Shown one piece after another: positions 48,889-60,808 of a stretch of DNA of 64,000 nt. The stretch is from Exaiptasia diaphana (Eukaryota; Cnidaria; Anthozoa; Actiniaria; Aiptasiidae). The stretch covers positions 871,145 to 935,144 of the forward strand of contig NW_018384102.1 of NCBI RefSeq assembly GCF_001417965.1, written 5' to 3'. The position numbers were made by a program, and so were the translations under genes. Each line of letters opens with the position of its first letter. Position 1 is the stretch's first letter. Below the pieces are notes generated by a model that worked only from the letters and a program-made list of their open reading frames with translations, ran no database searches and was not told the origin of the DNA.

Positions 48889-51800
48889 CATTTGCTATGT
48901 TTTTACAATAGTTATATTTATGCTTATATCTTTTTTAATGTTTTTACAATTATAATCTAAAAGTAAATTAATGCAAACCCTTATGGAAGATTGCCATATG
49001 ATTCCAATTACAACCATCTATCTCTTTAAGCTTCTTGATTTCTTTACAGAAACATTATTGATTTATTGATGTAAATTATTATTCATTAGTTCTATAAACT
49101 TCCACAAATATTGTCATCGCATTTTGTACTTAGTATACCACTCTATCACTATATTCTATATTTCAAAACTTCCGCATTAGCATTAGTATAGCATTAGTAT
49201 ATTTATGCAAGAAGATTTCTGGCTTTACAACTTTTATACGTTATAGGGCGTCCAAACCAAGAATTAGTTTACAATTTATGTAGTGAAAAGGACTGCTCTT
49301 AATCANTTATTCGAAAAGAACTTGCGAATTGTCTCTTACAAAAAGAGAGCTGTTTCTTTTCTTAAAAAAGTGACAGACTAAGTAATAATTTGCACGCTTT
49401 GCCACTGGTCCCACAACATCCAAGGTATATGTTATTTCTATTTTGACAATTCTGCTAAAATAGGCCAATCAATTGTTGCACTCGAGTGTTGAAATTTTAA
49501 AACAAATCTTCTTCTTTATTTCTTTGATTTGAAAAAGCTAACTCGAAATTAAATTAAAAGGTTTTACCTACCTTTCGCAAATAAACCATATGTTTTTCTA
49601 TATACCAATGAAATGATCTTGCTTGCAGACCACCTACCACCTACCACCAAGCACTTTCGTTAGCTACTGCTTAAAATCTTCTGTTAAAAGTCTTTCAAGC
49701 TTCAGAATTGATCTCAAGGATCTTGCCACATATTATTAACAGCATTTAACATTGTTTGTTTTTCAAATGACCCGTTGACGTATGAATACTACTTATTAAA
49801 AACAGTCAATCTTACATTAAGAGCTTTCTGCATCCTCTCGTTCTTGCAACCAGTTCTTAATAACTTCTAACGGCGGATTGGGTTTCGTATACTTGAATAT
49901 CGACTAAAAATGTTGATCCATGTTGATGCATAAGAAAGATCATTAAAAGGAAAAAAATCCCGATGACGTGTTCCAGGTCAAGCTAGTCATTCGATAAGGA
50001 ATTGACTGCATGTTTTCTACATTAAAATGATTGTCTCTTTCGACAACTACAATAACATCGAAGCTCCAGTTATATAAAACGTTAGTCTATGGTTTAAAAC
50101 GAAAGTAGCAGTAATCTATCAGAGAACTTTATGAAGTACACAAAGAAAAAAATCACACATACATTAGCTCGGTAATGTAGTTAAAATTGAACACAAGTGG
50201 ATATAAAAAAGGCGATCAAGTGCACTCGAATATAAAACAAACACATTAACGGATAGATATACTAGTTAATACAACAAAGAATGCAAAACAGATCAATGTG
50301 GGATTGTTTGTTGACTTCCACTTTTTAGTATAATGAGATTACATAAAAATAACTTGTTAATTCGAAATGTTTGAACCAAACCATTCAATCATTCAGCATT
50401 TGAGCACATCTGAGATCCATTTGATATTCCGAAAAGAGGCAAAGTTTTTTGGCAATCTAGATGAAACGTGTATTTCCTGCTCGCATCATCGACGTTTAAT
50501 AGGCCAAAAGGAAGCACGGAAAAGCTAATAATTAATATAGCATATATAATTTTCATAACATAGTTTTTGACTAAATGATTTCAGCCACACAAATTCCGAG
50601 TACCCAGAAATCTCTTCTGTCTTCACCTTTCTGAACCCGACAAGGTTTTTTCAATTAGGTGTTTATCGTAAATCAAGCTATAACATTATTAACATAGCTG
50701 GATTCCTCCATTAGACGTTCTTATCGTTGTTACACCAACTCACTTTTCCTGCATATTATAATGATGCTTTGGTCCTGATTAACGGGTTAAGAAAACATGA
50801 TTTAAGCTAACAGCTAACAAACAGCTACGCAGCATACGAAAGGCTTGAGGCGAAAGTAACCAAAGGTCACTTTCCATCACTTCAATGACCACACAACTCA
50901 TAACTGCTTCTTATTATTACAGAAAAGAAAAAAAGAGACGAAAAAACGAAAGAAAATAGAAAAAACATATGTATAGGAAAATAAATAAAATGTACTTTTA
51001 CTGACACCGTTCAATTCAAAGTATTCAAATTTCCAATTGGTTCTCTTTAATTTTCAAATGAAGTTGTTCCGTTGTTGATTGGAATAACAGCAGCAGCAAC
51101 ACAAACAGCAACATCAACAACAAGCAAAAAGATAACCAAAGTTGAGACAATTATGCTAATTCCTTTCTTCCATATTGCATAATCAACACTATTAAGTATT
51201 TTAGTTGTTAATACTAAACTATTTTATATTTTATCGACTTAAAAAAAGTAAATTAGGTTTTAAGGGGCAAGTTGACAGGAACAGCAACAACAAAAACAAT
51301 ATAGCGTTCATGGGATATTAAAGGTTTTCTTGACCAGATTTATCCATAATGCACAGAAGAATGTTAACCATTGTTTAATGGCAAAGGTTTTATGAAATAT
51401 ATCCATTTCAAAATTTAAAAGTAAACATGAAATAATCTCTGAAAAATTAACATATACCAAGGAAAGACAAATTAAACAGAATTCAATAATTCAAAAGGTA
51501 AATAAGCAAAAAGAATCTGACATCGAAAACTGGATGCTATGAAATGCATGCAAAGAGGAATCCAATAGAATTGCGTTGCTTGCAAAAGTAGGAATCAAGT
51601 AAAAGTATAATAAACTCAGAAAAATATATTTTTTAGGAAATACATGCAAAAAAAGTAAAATATAATTGTCTGATGCAATGGTAAATTACTTTATCAAAGC
51701 ATGATTACCTTCACGAAGCAATTTTCCTATCAGCAAGTGTATCCATTATTTCCTGGTGCCACAGACTCAACACTGTAGATTGAGCTCACGACCAAAATGA

Positions 51801-53033
51801 CATGATATATATTTGAAAGCTTTCTTCAGTTATTAATATTAAAAGTTTGCTTTTACCTTAGTCAGTAAACGATGAATGCACTCTAACGCAATTTACGCTA
51901 AGTAAATATGTGTCTTTTCAGCTTTTACTGAAGTGTTACTTATAGCATCTCTTGGTGAAATGTCACTTTTACTCTCTGGCGCCGGAAGGCATTTCATACT
52001 ATGTTTGGGTAGAATTTCGATTTTTTTTAACTCCCTGTGTTCAACCATAGGTCACTGGGAGGATTTTTTTATCATTTTATGTTTCAGGTTTATGTTTCCT
52101 ATTTTCCTCCTGAAAGTATTATAAAGAATCTAGTTGGAATTTTGTAAAATAAAGAGGTGACCATATTTGGTCAATGATGCTTGTATTTGTCAAATGACTT
52201 TTCAAATGTTTGCAATTTCCATGTTTGATTTTGATCTCCTCCTGTTTTTCTTTCTTAAATTTAGCGTGTTATATTGTGTTTTGTTCGTGTTTTAAGTTTT
52301 TTTTTTACGTTAAAATGCTTCCAAATCTCTTATAAATTCTTTTTGCCTTTCAAACAACAGCTTTTCCAGAAAGATCCACTTGAGTCAACCTACTATCAAT
52401 ACTCGAGAACTCTTTTAAAAACATTGTCACGATATTGAATTTAAAAATACAATCATTTAAAACAGTTATGTGCAGGCGCGACTTTTTTCATTATACAATT
52501 CTAGCTGGTGCTCAATTTAAAAGTCAATCAATGGAAATAGAGAGATGTCAGAGAAAGCAAGGTCATTATATATCTACAAACTCTCTCGTTTGTACACTTT
52601 AATTGTATAGATTTTACCCAAATTATTCATATCATATTTTTATATTTTCTTACCTTTCATTTTTGTTTATAGTGACACAATGAGTCATACTAATACTACA
52701 ATTGTAAAAAGATACATGATGTCTTGAGATTTAGAAACACAGGTAATACATTCAAATTAAAGAAGCACTGCTGTTAACTTTTTCTTCGTATTCTAATACT
52801 TTCGTGAATCGTTAAAGGATTGATACTCAGTTTCCTTGCAATCGGTTTTACAATTATGCATATATGCAACTAATATGCACATACAAAAGTAATCATACCT
52901 TTTTTTCAAAGTTGATACTGATAATTTTAAACTTACATTAGTCAAAAGAAAATGTATTAGTTTTGTTCTTTTCTTTGTTTGTTTTATGTTCTATCACCAA
53001 ATTTTGAAATTCATTTCGACATTAACGCATATT
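48889..53033. other. Non-coding stretch
   Basis: AT-rich. It holds one undetermined base at 49308, a ccaccta triplication near 49631 and gcattagta repeats near 49180. The open frame 51933-52124 is rich in Leu, Phe and Ser with no splice support. No gene or element is recognised. Confidence 0.6.
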
Positions 53034-53376
53034 TTAATATGCATTGGAGTAGTATAGTATGGACCAAATTGCCCAAACTCCATTAGAGAACTCGAGAATC
53101 AGATAGTATGAAAACACATGCAATACGAGCGCCGGTGAGAAGGCACTTGGCCACTTTTTTGTACATGCGGGCTCTTGTGCATTAGCCTGAGTACTAGGGC
53201 TTCTTGAATTCTTAGAGATCTTCAATATCAAATTAATTCTTTCAGATCTTTCCTTGTTGAGCAAACCTTTCGCTCGGCCACTGGAGTCGTGGTTCTCAAA
53301 TCGTTGAGTCCAAACTGTCGGCTTAAACACTCTCCACGATGACGAAAGGAGTTTTCCTGGGCACTCTCTCTGATTT
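53034..53376 (-). CDS. Possible terminal exon beside a minisatellite
   Basis: On the - strand a strong acceptor (tatttcttttcattcag) opens onto two usable frames. One runs 114 codons to a stop at 53034, reading NQRECPGKLLSSSWRVFKPT and later SPSTQANAQEPACTKKWPSA. The other runs 49 codons to a TGA at 53228-53230, reading SFRHRGECLSRQFGLNDLRT. Both have balanced composition, and the segment is much GC-richer than its surroundings. I cannot choose between the frames. It may be a host exon or part of an unrecognised dispersed repeat. It ends 125 bp from the 15-bp minisatellite. Confidence 0.3.
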
Positions 53377-53501
53377 CTGAATGAAAAGAAATACCGATAA
53401 CATGAGAACATATCCCTGTTTCTTTTGCCATAAAAAAGGTTGTGGACCAAGTTAAGTTGATATATCCTGCTTAATTCTATCTTAAAATAGTCTAGTCTCA
53501 C

Positions 53502-54080
53502 TAGTGCCCCCCCCCTCCTTAGTGCCCCCCTCCTTAGTGCCNNNNNNNNNNNNNNNNNNNNNNNNNNNNNNNNNNNNNNNNNNNNNNNNNNNNNNNNNNN
53601 NNNNNNNNNNNNNNNNNNNNNNNNNNNNNNNNNNNNNNNNNNNNNNNNNNNNNNNNNNNNNNNNNNNNNNNNNNNNNNNNNNNNNNNNNNNNNNNNNNNN
53701 NNNNNNNNNNNNNNNNNNNNNCCCCCCTCCTTAGTGCCCCCCTCCTTAGTGCCCCCCTCCTTAGTGCCCCCCTCCTTAGTGCCCCCCTCCTTAGTGCCCC
53801 CCTCCTTAGTGCCCCCCTCCTTAGTGCCCCCCTCCTTAGTGCCCCCCTCCTTAGTGCCCCCCTCCTTAGTGCCCCCCTCCTTAGTGCCCCCCTCCTTAGT
53901 GCCCCCCTCCTTAGTGCCCCCCTCCTTAGTGCCCCCCTCCTTAGTGCCCCCCTCCTTAGTGCCCCCCTCCTTAGTGCCCCCCTCCTTAGTGCCCCCCTCC
54001 TTAGTGCCCCCCTCCTTAGTGCCCCCCTCCTTAGTGCCCCCCTCCTTAGTGCCCCCCTCCTTAGTGCCTCCCTCCTTCGC
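53502..54080. repeat. C-rich minisatellite, 15-bp unit, with assembly gap
   Basis: The unit cccccctccttagtg is repeated about 24 times after a 180-base run of N (53542-53721) and at least twice before it. The first unit has nine C. The phase of the unit before and after the gap differs by two bases if the gap length is taken literally, so the gap size is an estimate. The array reads as PPSLV repeats on the + strand, which I regard as incidental. The opposite strand has runs of six G spaced regularly and could form G-quadruplexes. Confidence 0.95.
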
Positions 54081-55732
54081 GTTGATATCTTACTCTTTAG
54101 GACCCGTTAGTGCTCTATTGTATTGGTCACCAGAAGTTTCTACCCACTAAACCCCTCCAAACCACCTTCCCCCTACATTCCAGCCGTCAAGGACCCAAAT
54201 GCCCTCTGTTAACCTCATGTTTTCCGTGGGTTGCTCGGTCCCTACCATATGTCTGCTATTCAATGCCTGATTTTTGGACCTTTAATAAAACGCAAGACCT
54301 TTGTAATGGTTTAGGGAACCCATTGTGCTTAAGATTTTGCACAATAGTTACTTTACATGTGGTTTTATGTCAAAATTTTTTATATAAAAACATCTTCAAA
54401 TTTTGCATGCAAAGCGAGGTCATCGTGGAAGATGAAAGCCAAATACAACTGAAGTGCGTCTCTACCAGTTAGAAGTGCGCACACTACTGACTCAGTCTCC
54501 AAAAACCATTTGTCTTGTTTCCTATTAATTCAATTATCGATTTATTTTGATTGTCACAGTGCTGACGCGCTTATCATGTCAAAATTCTCTCGTCATTTCC
54601 TCTTCCCGTCCTTCCCAAGTAGTAAAATCTTCCCTTAGTATAGCTGAGATCCTGGTAAACACCATCCACATCAAGGAAACTCGCCTGATTACGTTGCGAC
54701 AAAATCTGGCAATTTACATCTGCAAATGAATACTCGCATATCATTCTTTTCTACAAAAGTTAACAAACTCAATCATTTGATCATATGCTTTTAGGGAATC
54801 CTGTGCAATAAGACGACGAGTGAAAACTGGAGACGAGTATATTAAAGTTTTTTTTTTAAACACGGGAGGCCCACATGAATTTCATTTTAAATTTGAATTC
54901 TCATCAATATTGCAAATGGTTTGTGGTTCTTTTCTGCGGATGGCGAAGCATATTCGTCTGCATGTATGTTTTTGTGTTCACTGTGCATATAGTAGGTATT
55001 TCAATAAGGTCTCTAAAATTACGCTGGATTTCATCCTTAAATCAAGGGAGAAAAAGCGCAAAAATAAGCCAAAATTGATCCAGCATAATCTTAATTGCTT
55101 TTCAGTGTTCTTTTACTTCATGATATTATTATTTTTGTTTGTTTTATTATGACAATTAATCTTTTTTGTGTCAGGAAAGTTAAAGGATATATTTTGAACC
55201 ACTCAGGACGGAACTTCAAAAAGTAGATGATTTTTTTTCCAAAAAAGCAAACGATGGTAAGGGTTCAGACAAAACATTGCAGACCCATTTTTAACATTCA
55301 TCAGTGATCACTTATCTTAGATGATGAAATTCTCTAAATAAAAGGCTCCATGTAGGGAAAAAAACGCCCAACGGGAAACGAGATATATTGAGAGTTAATT
55401 GAAGAAATATTGACTATCGAACTTACAACTGATAACATCCTGAAAATGCTCATCATCCTCTGATGACCGTATTGAATATCGAGAATGGAAACATCTGCTT
55501 TCCTTTTTTACGAAAGCTAACAGGTGCCAACATACGTCGAGCTTACAAATGCAAGTTTTAGCAAGTTGTCGCGTAATGCATAGGAGGATCCATGTGAATT
55601 TACAAAAGTTGACTCATTAGCATACAGTTTAAAAGTTGTTTTGTGACAATAAACGCTATTGAAGCTATACGTTTACTCTAAAATTGAAAAACCGCACGGA
55701 AACTATTGTATATTGTGAGAAGTTCAATCCTC
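54081..55732. other. Non-coding stretch, unusually GC-rich at its start
   Basis: The first 400 bp after the minisatellite are richer in C and form a 120-codon open frame (54110-54472) reading [20 protein letters not shown] and on. It is cysteine- and leucine-rich without recognisable motifs. No acceptor or donor is convincing. The frame 54547-54729 starts at an ATT, not an ATG, so I do not call it. Confidence 0.5.
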
Positions 55733-55899
55733 TAATTCTTAGGTTGCAAGCATATGACCAAGAATCCACTATTAAATAAAGAAAAAACTGTCGCTGCCAT
55801 GTTGGATCGAATGAACAATTAAGAGAAACCAATGAGGAATGTGATTTGTGATCTTCATCCAACATGGCGGCGATGACATAACTTGCAAGCCAAGAATAA
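55733..55899. mobile_element. Palindromic element with YY1-like arms
   Basis: Inner arms tcgctgccatgttggat (55791-55807) and atccaacatggcggcga (55857-55873) pair with one mismatch. Outer pieces, attcttaggttgcaagc on the left and gcttgcaagccaagaat-like sequence on the right, also pair, with extra bases in the left arm. The arms resemble the perfect palindrome at 12200-12238. Probably a small non-autonomous DNA element; the exact ends are not fixed. Confidence 0.6.
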
Positions 55900-56485
55900 G
55901 GAAGGTTTTAAAGTACCATTTCCTTTCACCTTTCAGTGATTATTTGGTGTCATTTTATTTTCAGTCTTGGTTGTCTCTTCTATTCTGTATATATGTACAA
56001 TCTTGAAAACGTTGACTTTGCCGCATTATGTATTCCGTGAGAAGTCAATACGCGTAAACAATATAGTCAAGAATAACTTACCAAACTAAAAAAAATCAAC
56101 CTTACCAAACAAGCGCTTTTGACCATCTAAAAAAGGGTAGACTGTTGAATACAATGCTGTCAAAGAACAATATGCCGCTACATAATGTATGGAGCACCTA
56201 TGCACTTTTTGCTCAGCATTTTGGCATTTTTTCATATTTTGTAAGTAATGAAAACCCAAGGATTTGTGCAAAGTTCGTTGTCGAGGATGTTGTTTATCAG
56301 TTATAAATATCGGTCCAACTTTTATCCTACCGAAACCGCAGACCACCCGCAACGCAGGCTACTTCAAGAAACATAGTAGTTTGGGGAACCACACTGCACA
56401 GTGCTTTTATAGATAACAACAACTTTGAATGTATCATCATGGTATGTGTCAAAGAGAGTAAAAAAAGGTGAAATAAAACAAGAAT

Positions 56486-56521
56486 CGCGGTTCACACTAC
56501 AAATGACGCGGTTCACACTAC
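56486..56521. repeat. Tandem pair, 21-bp unit
   Basis: cgcggttcacactac occurs twice, separated by aaatga. A small duplication. Confidence 0.85.
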
Positions 56522-57461
56522 TTCCAAGATCTTTTAAAACTCGGTAGGCGAGATTTACATCCAAAAAGGAAGGTTGGTAGTGTAAAAATTGAGCTGACAC
56601 ATAAACCCTATACCATTGATAAAAAGATCAGTCTGAAATTAGTAACTTTTTTAATTAGAAATTAGACTTAGAAAAAAATTAAATTTATAGAAATATTACA
56701 AAACAAAATTCAACAATTAGCAAATTTTACAAAGAAATGTATGACGTGAGAGATGACAACATTTCATTGTAAAGTTTGGTAATGTATCTTTAAGTATCTG
56801 CAATTTTTTTTCACTTTCAATATGTTAGTTGTTAGCTATTTATTTCTCACTGGTCGGGCTATTGCTAAAAGAATTTGTTATGAAATCATACAATAATATA
56901 TTTAAGAGCTTATGCTAAACCAAACTAAATGACCATCCAGACGTAACCATTAATTCCTGGATTAAAGTTTTTTTCATTTACTTATTCATTCTCGGCCTTT
57001 TTGTCTCTCGCTAAATTCTGAACATGTTTCCGACATTTTTAAATTTTGTATCTATGAATGAATTAACTTGATATTGAGTATAGAGGTGAGCCATCCTGCC
57101 ACGATTGATAACAGTTTGTATGATTTAAAGACGCATTTTAAAGTATTGATCATGAAGTTCAAATAACAGAAGTCAATAAATCACTTGTGACTGCCAGAAA
57201 TCATGATGTATTACTTTGTTCTTTTTGGTTTAAAACCATCAATTATCATACTGTGCTACTGACCACAACAGTCTGATGTCTTTGATTAGTTGTTTTCGCT
57301 CGGCTTCAACTTCATACTGTGATCTAACACGAGCATGGCGATAATTTGGCGTTAATTGCTCAAGGTATATCTTTAGATATATTAAATTTGCAGCTAGGAA
57401 GGTTCTTAATAATTAAAAACATGTTTGATACTAGCTTTATGTTAAAAACGATGGTGATTCA

Positions 57462-57492
57462 GACGTTTCGGTCAAGACGACTTTCCTCAGTG
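57462..57492 (-). ncRNA. Hammerhead-like motif, possible Penelope-like remnant
   Basis: On the - strand cactgaggaaagtcgtcttg is followed by accgaaacgtc. The order CTGAGGA, a short gtc/gac stem and CGAAACGTC resembles the conserved boxes of minimal hammerheads found in Penelope-like elements, except for CTGAGGA in place of CTGATGA. No full ribozyme fold is shown. Confidence 0.28.
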
Positions 57493-58724
57493 AATGGAAC
57501 CGCAAAAATACATGTTTTTAATTATTTTTCAAGGTATATATATTTACTTTTTTATAAAATTGTTTCCCGTTTCGACCTTTTAAATGGTTGCAAATATCAA
57601 TCGTTAAACAGTGAAATCTATTCTTGCATTCTTTTTCAGATTCATTCTCTTCTCTTCCATCAATTTTATCTCAAAAAAATCATTCATTATTTTCCATTAT
57701 CTTTCTTCTGCACTGCATGATCAGCACTTCATTAATGCATTTTGTTCATTTGTCGACTTTTTGCTAATTTCTGATTTTGGTCAGTAAATCGGTCATCAAC
57801 AACCCACTGAATAATAAGCTTAAAACGTTCTTCCTGGCTTCATTAAAATTATCGCCTGCACGTTAAAATAATTTATGACGGCAAACTGGTCAGCCTTTGA
57901 AGCTCGGTCTCCAGCAATCTGCTATTCACGGTGTCTTCATTAATATTGGTTCTCAGCGTTGCGTTGGTTTCTTGTCTTTGTTATATGTTGAGTGAAACAT
58001 CTATCCAACAGTTGCGTGCTTATTTCGCTCGCGGTATGATTCTAAATCTTTTACTGGTAAAAAAAAAAACAGAAGTAATTAAAAGATGCTGTACCAGTGG
58101 TAAAGAAATTATAGAAAATAACGTTGTCGGGAGCTATATATATATATCGATTGTACTTGACACTGATGACATTTTTCGTAACTTTTTGTAATGCGCCGAT
58201 TTCAAGGAAAATAAAAAAGTGAAAGGATGCGACCAAAAAGCATCTTCCTAGACCTTTATTGTATTTAACCAATGAAAGAAAAAAGAAAAAAGACTTCTTT
58301 ATTGCAGAGACAACTACCTTGCGTGCGAGTGCCTTTTAATTGCTTGACTATGAAGTCTGGCTGACTTGCCAATTTCTTCACTTTTAGTCTTTTAAAAAGC
58401 AATAAAAAAGCAATAATGTTGGATTAACCTTGTTGCTATAGTGCTAATACTAAACACGCTTGAAATATGTTGGTTTTTTTTAGATTTTTTTTCCGCAGAA
58501 AGCTTAACTTTTGTTTAACCAGTGAAGTACGGTCTCATGGAATCGTATAAATTTCATCAATTAGCTTTGCTTTGAACCTCGTCATTTTTCTCTTATTAAG
58601 CGTCTTGCGTTTTTGTTTTTCCTTTTAAGATCAATATCTTGGTAAGTAGCTCTTATATACAATATTGAAGAAAAAACTCTATTATATAGCGCATTAAACC
58701 TATATATTCATAATACAATGTATA

Positions 58725-58992
58725 CAGCCTTTTGCAAAAATTATGAGAATTGTCTAAATATCTAAATATCATAATATCCATATCCATATATTGTCCGGAA
58801 CACGCGGGTTTGCTAGAATAATTCATTGTTGACATCGAGAAAATGTTCAGAACTACGGATAAGTCTGTCGCCAAAAAAAACCTAAACTACAAAGACAAGG
58901 GACTAAGGGCATCGCGCGGGATTACACATCATGCACTCGATATTATGATATTTAGATATTTCAACAATTCTCATAATTTTTGCAAAAGGCTG
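58725..58992. mobile_element. TA-flanked MITE, copy 2 (53-bp TIRs)
   Basis: Same element and orientation as 34378-34651, 268 bp, TA at both ends. Compared with copy 1 there is one substitution in the left arm region (tatcc for tatct), one in the right half (tacacatc for tacccatc), and a shorter poly-A run followed by an extra C. Such closeness implies recent transposition or a young family. Mobilisation in trans by a related transposase is expected for such elements; none is in this window. Confidence 0.93.
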
Positions 58993-59699
58993 TATATTAT
59001 GTATACACATTTTTGTATGATGATTTGCGTCTATTACAATTAATGCAAACCTTGTATTCGACTAAACTCTCTTTTTTGTACACAGTTGTTGTCATTGATA
59101 AAAGCATCTCTACCAGAAGAGTATAAATGGTTATTTACATGCTTTTAGGAGAGTGACTGCTTGAATTATATAGAGTAAAAGGAATTGTCGGTACATGTCA
59201 GCGCTGAAATAAATATACTTCCACTCCGGTTTGAGTTTACAATGTAGACACTCCGGCAATAGTCTACTTCACATCAAATGTTTTTGTTTCTAATTCAGTT
59301 TATCTAAACATCTTTAATAATCTTGATAAACAGACTCAAAGATGCTCAAACAACTTAATAAAGTTTAGATGTTTAACCGTTGAAAGCCCTCAATAGAGAC
59401 TAAGGGTTCTTAGAAAAGCTTTTAACATTCACTTGACAGAACGCTTCCATATTGTATTCCAATTATCGTTCGAGCGATAATTCACTCATTCTCTCAAAGA
59501 AAAGTTTACCTGGATTAAAGAAACATTAGATATGATTTGAATTAATGGTGGCAACAATCCAAGAGCGCTTGTTCAAAAGTAAACCTTTGTTAGCAACTAG
59601 TTACTAATCTAGCAACAGTTTTGAAATTTTTCGTATTTAACCCCTAACGCTCAAATAACGAATTTCCTTTTCAAGCCTATATGATGTCTTCCTGTAGAG
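58993..59699. other. Non-coding stretch
   Basis: AT-rich unique sequence; nothing recognised. Confidence 0.6.
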
Positions 59700-59919
59700 A
59701 TGATGGCTTTTAGATTGCACGCGCGATTAATATTGAGGGGATTTTCCACAGACTTATTATCCCTTAAAGCCTTCATTATCATACTAAACTTCATTTCCCC
59801 TTCAATTTCCCTCCTTGTTGAGACCTCTTCTCCAGACTGCCATTCGGTGCCAGCAGGACATCTCGCAGTACACATTTTCACTTTTAATAACATCGCAAGA
59901 CTGGAATCGTTGTTTTCAG
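59700..59919 (+). CDS. Possible first coding exon with signal-like N-terminus
   Basis: Tandem ATGs (the second in good context, atgATGG) open 73 codons that reach a donor (ttttcag|gtacga) in phase 1. The peptide starts MMAFRLHARLILRGFSTDLL and then has a hydrophobic run (AFIIILNFISPSISLLV, about residues 24-40), followed by a polar segment with Cys (PDCHSVPAGHLAVHIFTFNN). It could be a signal peptide or anchor. The - strand of the same segment is open too (59651-59893; CTARCPAGTEWQSGEEVSTR) and its composition is at least as good, so the coding strand is undecided. Confidence 0.25.
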
Positions 59920-60595
59920 GTACGATAAGTCAAAGTCCATTTTACAAGCCCGCCATTTTGAATCGGTTTGCAATGTATCATGGGATATAAATCTCCCTTT
60001 CTTCATCAAAACAAATCACTAAAATTGTAAAAACACTAATAATTTTCAATTTTTCCGCAGTCAAAATATGTTTGTTTTCATTTTTGCTTGTTTGATATAT
60101 TTAGTATTTTGGCCTCTCAAGACTTTGATATTAATTTCATCTTGATTTCACATCGGAGAAAATGGTCCATACATTTGGAACATTTGCTCATTTCGGTCCC
60201 AAGCTCTCTCTTGGCACGAAAAAGAGGCTTGAGCGTGCGCGCTACACTGTTAATTGAGTCGTATCAACCGTAGAGAAGTCGGCATTGGCATTCGCATGGT
60301 TTTTACAAATCTAACGTAAAAGTAGAGCCTTTAAGATCTCGAAAATCGAATAACAAAGCGAAGATTAGTAAGATGGACATTGATGGCTCTCTAGAGTAGT
60401 CAAGGATAGAATTTATGTATTCAAATCTACATTTAACTGCAGTCACGCCACAATAAAATAGCGGGTTATTGAGAAATATTTGCCAGATTTGAAATAGTGT
60501 ATTGTTCTTAATAGCTCTAANACCGCTATTCAAAGAGTTCTTCATGCTGCTCACTGTCCTCACTAGTCCGCATCGTTAAAAATAATTTGCTTCAG

Positions 60596-60808
60596 TATTT
60601 TTCGAATAATTGTAGTTTGTCTCAAATTGGTCTCCACTCGAACCAGTGCCATCGTTTCGAGGGATACAAAAATCCATACAAACTGAAGCAAGTTCATAAT
60701 AATCAAAACAGCGTGACAAAACATCTTGTATATGCCACGAAAATCGTAGCTTTTCCAGTCGATTTATGCTATAGACGCCTTGTCAGGCGAGTGCACAATT
60801 TTAAGTAG
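60596..60808 (+). CDS. Possible terminal exon (213 bp), basic peptide
   Basis: The acceptor aaataatttgcttcag is followed in phase 0 by 70 codons and a TAG. The peptide YFSNNCSLSQIGLHSNQCHR continues FEGYKNPYKLKQVHNNQNS and ends in a basic tail, YRRLVRRVHNFK. G+C exceeds the flanks. No domain is recognised. It cannot be followed in frame by 61397-61615 unless a weak donor just before the stop is used, and the phase would then not match. The region around it carries several undetermined bases. Confidence 0.3.
   Translation, partial: YFSNNCSLSQIGLHSNQCHRFEGYKNPYKLKQVHNNQNSVTKHLVYATKIVAFPVDLCYRRLVRRVHNFK

Larger units (their letters stand above)
55900..58724. other. Non-coding stretch
   Basis: It holds a pair of cgcggttcacactac 21 bp apart (56486-56521) and a hammerhead-like motif on the - strand at 57462-57492. 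Open frames up to 124 codons (57346-57720) are rich in Phe, Ile, Leu and Tyr and begin at non-ATG codons. Another at 57931 starts with a GTG. No gene is called. Confidence 0.55.

Noticed and set aside
53504-54150. Long open frame encoding PPSLV repeats
   Set aside because: The 15-bp minisatellite is a multiple of three, so an open frame is automatic. The frame starts at GTG and crosses the N gap.
57346-57720. 124-codon open frame on the + strand
   Set aside because: The composition is hydrophobic-aromatic, it starts at a non-ATG codon, there is no splice support, and it overlaps the hammerhead-like trace.
57931-58191. Open frame with a signal-like start (SSLILVLSVALVSCLCYML)
   Set aside because: The first codon is GTG, which eukaryotic genes do not normally use, and no upstream in-frame ATG or acceptor of quality was seen.
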